Shown here one piece after another: positions 32,035 through 33,296 of a DNA stretch of 33,296 nt. The position numbers were made by a program, and so were the translations under genes. How positions within the stretch are numbered: the first letter of the stretch is position 1; each line of letters opens with the position of its first letter. The stretch spans positions 1-33,296 of the forward strand of contig JADGOB010000032.1 in NCBI GenBank assembly GCA_017883185.1. Direction: 5' to 3'. The notes beneath the pieces were generated by a model. It saw only the letters and a program-made list of their open reading frames with translations. It made no database searches and was not told the DNA's origin. The DNA is from Acidobacteriota bacterium. GTDB lineage: Bacteria > Acidobacteriota > Vicinamibacteria > Vicinamibacterales > Fen-181.

Positions 32035-33216
32035 ATGACTACCGATCCCTTGCGGTACCTCGGCGCGGAACTCCAGGCGTTGCGCGAACAGGGCAGCGCG
32101 CTCGACATCCGGATCCTCGGCGGCGCGCAGGCCGCCACGGCCACCATCGACGGCCGCAGCGTCGTCAACCTCTCGTCCAACAACTACCTGGGCCTGACGA
32201 CCCATCCGAGGCTGAAGCAGCGGGCGCTCGAGGCCATCGAGCGATACGGGGTGGGAACCGGGTCGGTCCGGCCGATCGCCGGCACCATGGACCTGCACGA
32301 GGAGCTCGAGCAGCGCCTGGCGGCCTTCAAGCAGACCGAGGCCGTGGTGGTGTTCCAGAGCGGGTTCACCGCGAACGCCGGGACGGTGTCGTCGGTGCTG
32401 GGCCGCGAGGACGTCGTGGTGTCGGACGAGCTGAACCACGCCAGCATCATCGACGGCTGCCGGCTGAGCCGCGCCACGATCAAGGTGTTTCCGCACAAGG
32501 ACGTCGGCGCCGCGCGGAAGATCCTCCGCGAGTTGCCCGCCTCGCAGCGGAAACTCCTCATCACCGACGGCGTCTTCAGCATGGACGGCGACCTCGGACC
32601 GGTGGCCGCGCTGTGCGAGGTGGCCGAGGAATACGGCGCCATCATGATGGTGGACGACGCCCACGCGAGCGGCGTGTTCGGCAGGAACGGCCGGGGCACA
32701 GTGGATCACTTCGGCATGCACGGCCGCGTGCACATCCAGGTGGGGACGCTCTCGAAGGCGATCGGCACGCTCGGCGGCTACGTCGCCGGCAGCAGGACGC
32801 TCATCGACTTCCTCCGCCAGCGCGCCCGCCCGTTCATCTTCTCGACGTCGCCCCCGCCGGCCGTGGTGGCCGCCTCGATCGCCGCGGTGGACGTGCTGAT
32901 GGAGGAACCCGAGATCATCGAGCGGCTGTGGGAGAACACCCGCTTCTTCAAGGCGGGCCTGCACGCGATCGGCTTCAACACCGGCGCCAGCGACGGCCCG
33001 ATCACGCCGGTCATCGTGGGCGAATCGGCGGCTGCCCTGCACTTCTCGGCGCGGCTCTTCGAGGAGGGCGTGTTCGCGCAGGGGATGGCGTTTCCGATCG
33101 TGCCGCGTGGCAAGGCTCGCCTCCGGACGATCGTCACCGCCGCGCACACCACGGACGAACTGCAGTACGCGCTCGACACGCTCAAGCGGGTCGGAATTGA
33201 ACTGGGGATCGTGTAG
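32035..33216 (+). CDS. Second PLP-dependent alpha-oxoamine synthase (Kbl/BioF-like)
   Basis: The 393-residue protein has the length of glycine C-acetyltransferase or BioF. Motifs: VVNLSSNNYLGLTTHPRL, the GTGSVRPIAGTMDLHEELE loop, LNHASIIDGCRLS, ITDGVFSMDGDLGP, VDDAHASGVFG and the PLP lysine Lys241 in VGTLSKAIGTLGG. GFNTGASDGPITPVIVGE and FPIVPRGKARLRTIV near the end fit Kbl-type enzymes. It lacks the ~50-residue leader of the paralogue at 19173. No bio or tdh gene is adjacent; it is divergent from acetyl-CoA synthetase, so acetyl-CoA is a reasonable acyl donor and 2-amino-3-ketobutyrate a reasonable product. BioF activity cannot be excluded. Confidence 0.9.
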   Translation: MTTDPLRYLGAELQALREQGSALDIRILGGAQAATATIDGRSVVNLSSNNYLGLTTHPRLKQRALEAIERYGVGTGSVRPIAGTMDLHEELEQRLAAFKQTEAVVVFQSGFTANAGTVSSVLGREDVVVSDELNHASIIDGCRLSRATIKVFPHKDVGAARKILRELPASQRKLLITDGVFSMDGDLGPVAALCEVAEEYGAIMMVDDAHASGVFGRNGRGTVDHFGMHGRVHIQVGTLSKAIGTLGGYVAGSRTLIDFLRQRARPFIFSTSPPPAVVAASIAAVDVLMEEPEIIERLWENTRFFKAGLHAIGFNTGASDGPITPVIVGESAAALHFSARLFEEGVFAQGMAFPIVPRGKARLRTIVTAAHTTDELQYALDTLKRVGIELGIV

Positions 33217-33221
33217 GACGA

Positions 33222-33296
33222 GTCGGAACTGACGATGAAGGGTCGGAACTGACGACGACGAGTCGGAACTGACGATGACGGGTCGGAACTGACGAC
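33222..33296. repeat. 20-bp tandem repeat, locus 3 (continues past the right edge)
   Basis: GTCGGAACTGACGA starts at 33222, 33242 and 33262, with a fourth unit from 33282 cut by the window edge. The period is exactly 20 bases; the variable part is GATGAAGG, GACGACGA or GATGACGG. It begins five bases after the stop of the second alpha-oxoamine synthase gene. Confidence 0.9.

Noticed and set aside
33222-33296. CRISPR array
   Set aside because: The 20-base units are directly adjacent with no unique spacers between them, and no cas gene is in the window.

Overview
This is a GC-rich bacterial chromosomal window with no rRNA, tRNA, CRISPR, phage or recognisable insertion sequence. The gene content fits a soil-type Acidobacteriota, perhaps Vicinamibacteria. 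It includes a fragment of an M14-like carboxypeptidase typical of that group, an M1-like metallopeptidase with a GGHSP motif, an Aquifex-type aconitase, RsbU-like phosphatases, and intergenic spacers full of short palindromes. The taxonomic call is inference; no marker gene is present.

Left part (1-5.6 kb), regulation. A NtrC-family sigma-54 activator (671-2059, -) sits just upstream of a charged, glycine/proline-rich unknown protein that runs off the left edge (1-661, -). Divergent from the activator is a 77-residue protein that looks like an isolated histidine-kinase dimerisation/phosphotransfer hairpin. A 425-base spacer follows, carrying a near-consensus -24/-12 promoter and two helically phased 16-bp dyads. 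It leads into a FliA/WhiG-like sigma factor whose long C-terminal tail overlaps, tail to tail, a PAS hybrid histidine kinase on the other strand. These parts could form a phosphorelay that feeds a sigma-54 to sigma-28-like cascade. A decayed copper-type HMA domain lies upstream of the kinase.

5.6-12.9 kb, signalling and lipid genes. In order: a secreted CsgG-like protein with a strong terminator, a GGDEF diguanylate cyclase, a DMT-transporter remnant, a YhaM-like OB/HD nuclease, a FabZ-like dehydratase divergent from a GAF-GAF-PP2C phosphatase, and a membrane GAF sensor.

12.9-18.3 kb (all -). A stand-alone nuoG, a large exported M1-like peptidase, and an RsbU/SpoIIE-type phosphatase gene that has lost its catalytic core in frame and is translationally coupled to the peptidase.

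18.4-23.8 kb (all +). acpS, a discrete acyl carrier protein and a Kbl-like alpha-oxoamine synthase form a compact cluster that suggests ACP-dependent aminoketone (sphingoid-like) chemistry. Aconitase and NADP-type isocitrate dehydrogenase follow.

23.9-33.3 kb, acyl-CoA metabolism. A CoA-acylating aldehyde dehydrogenase is divergent from a CoA-transferase/GNAT fusion. Then come a serine hydrolase bracketed by two near-identical 26-bp palindromes, an M14-like fragment, a repeat cluster, and an acetyl-CoA synthetase divergent from a second alpha-oxoamine synthase. Three spacers carry the same 20-bp tandem repeat, and several carry REP-like palindromes.
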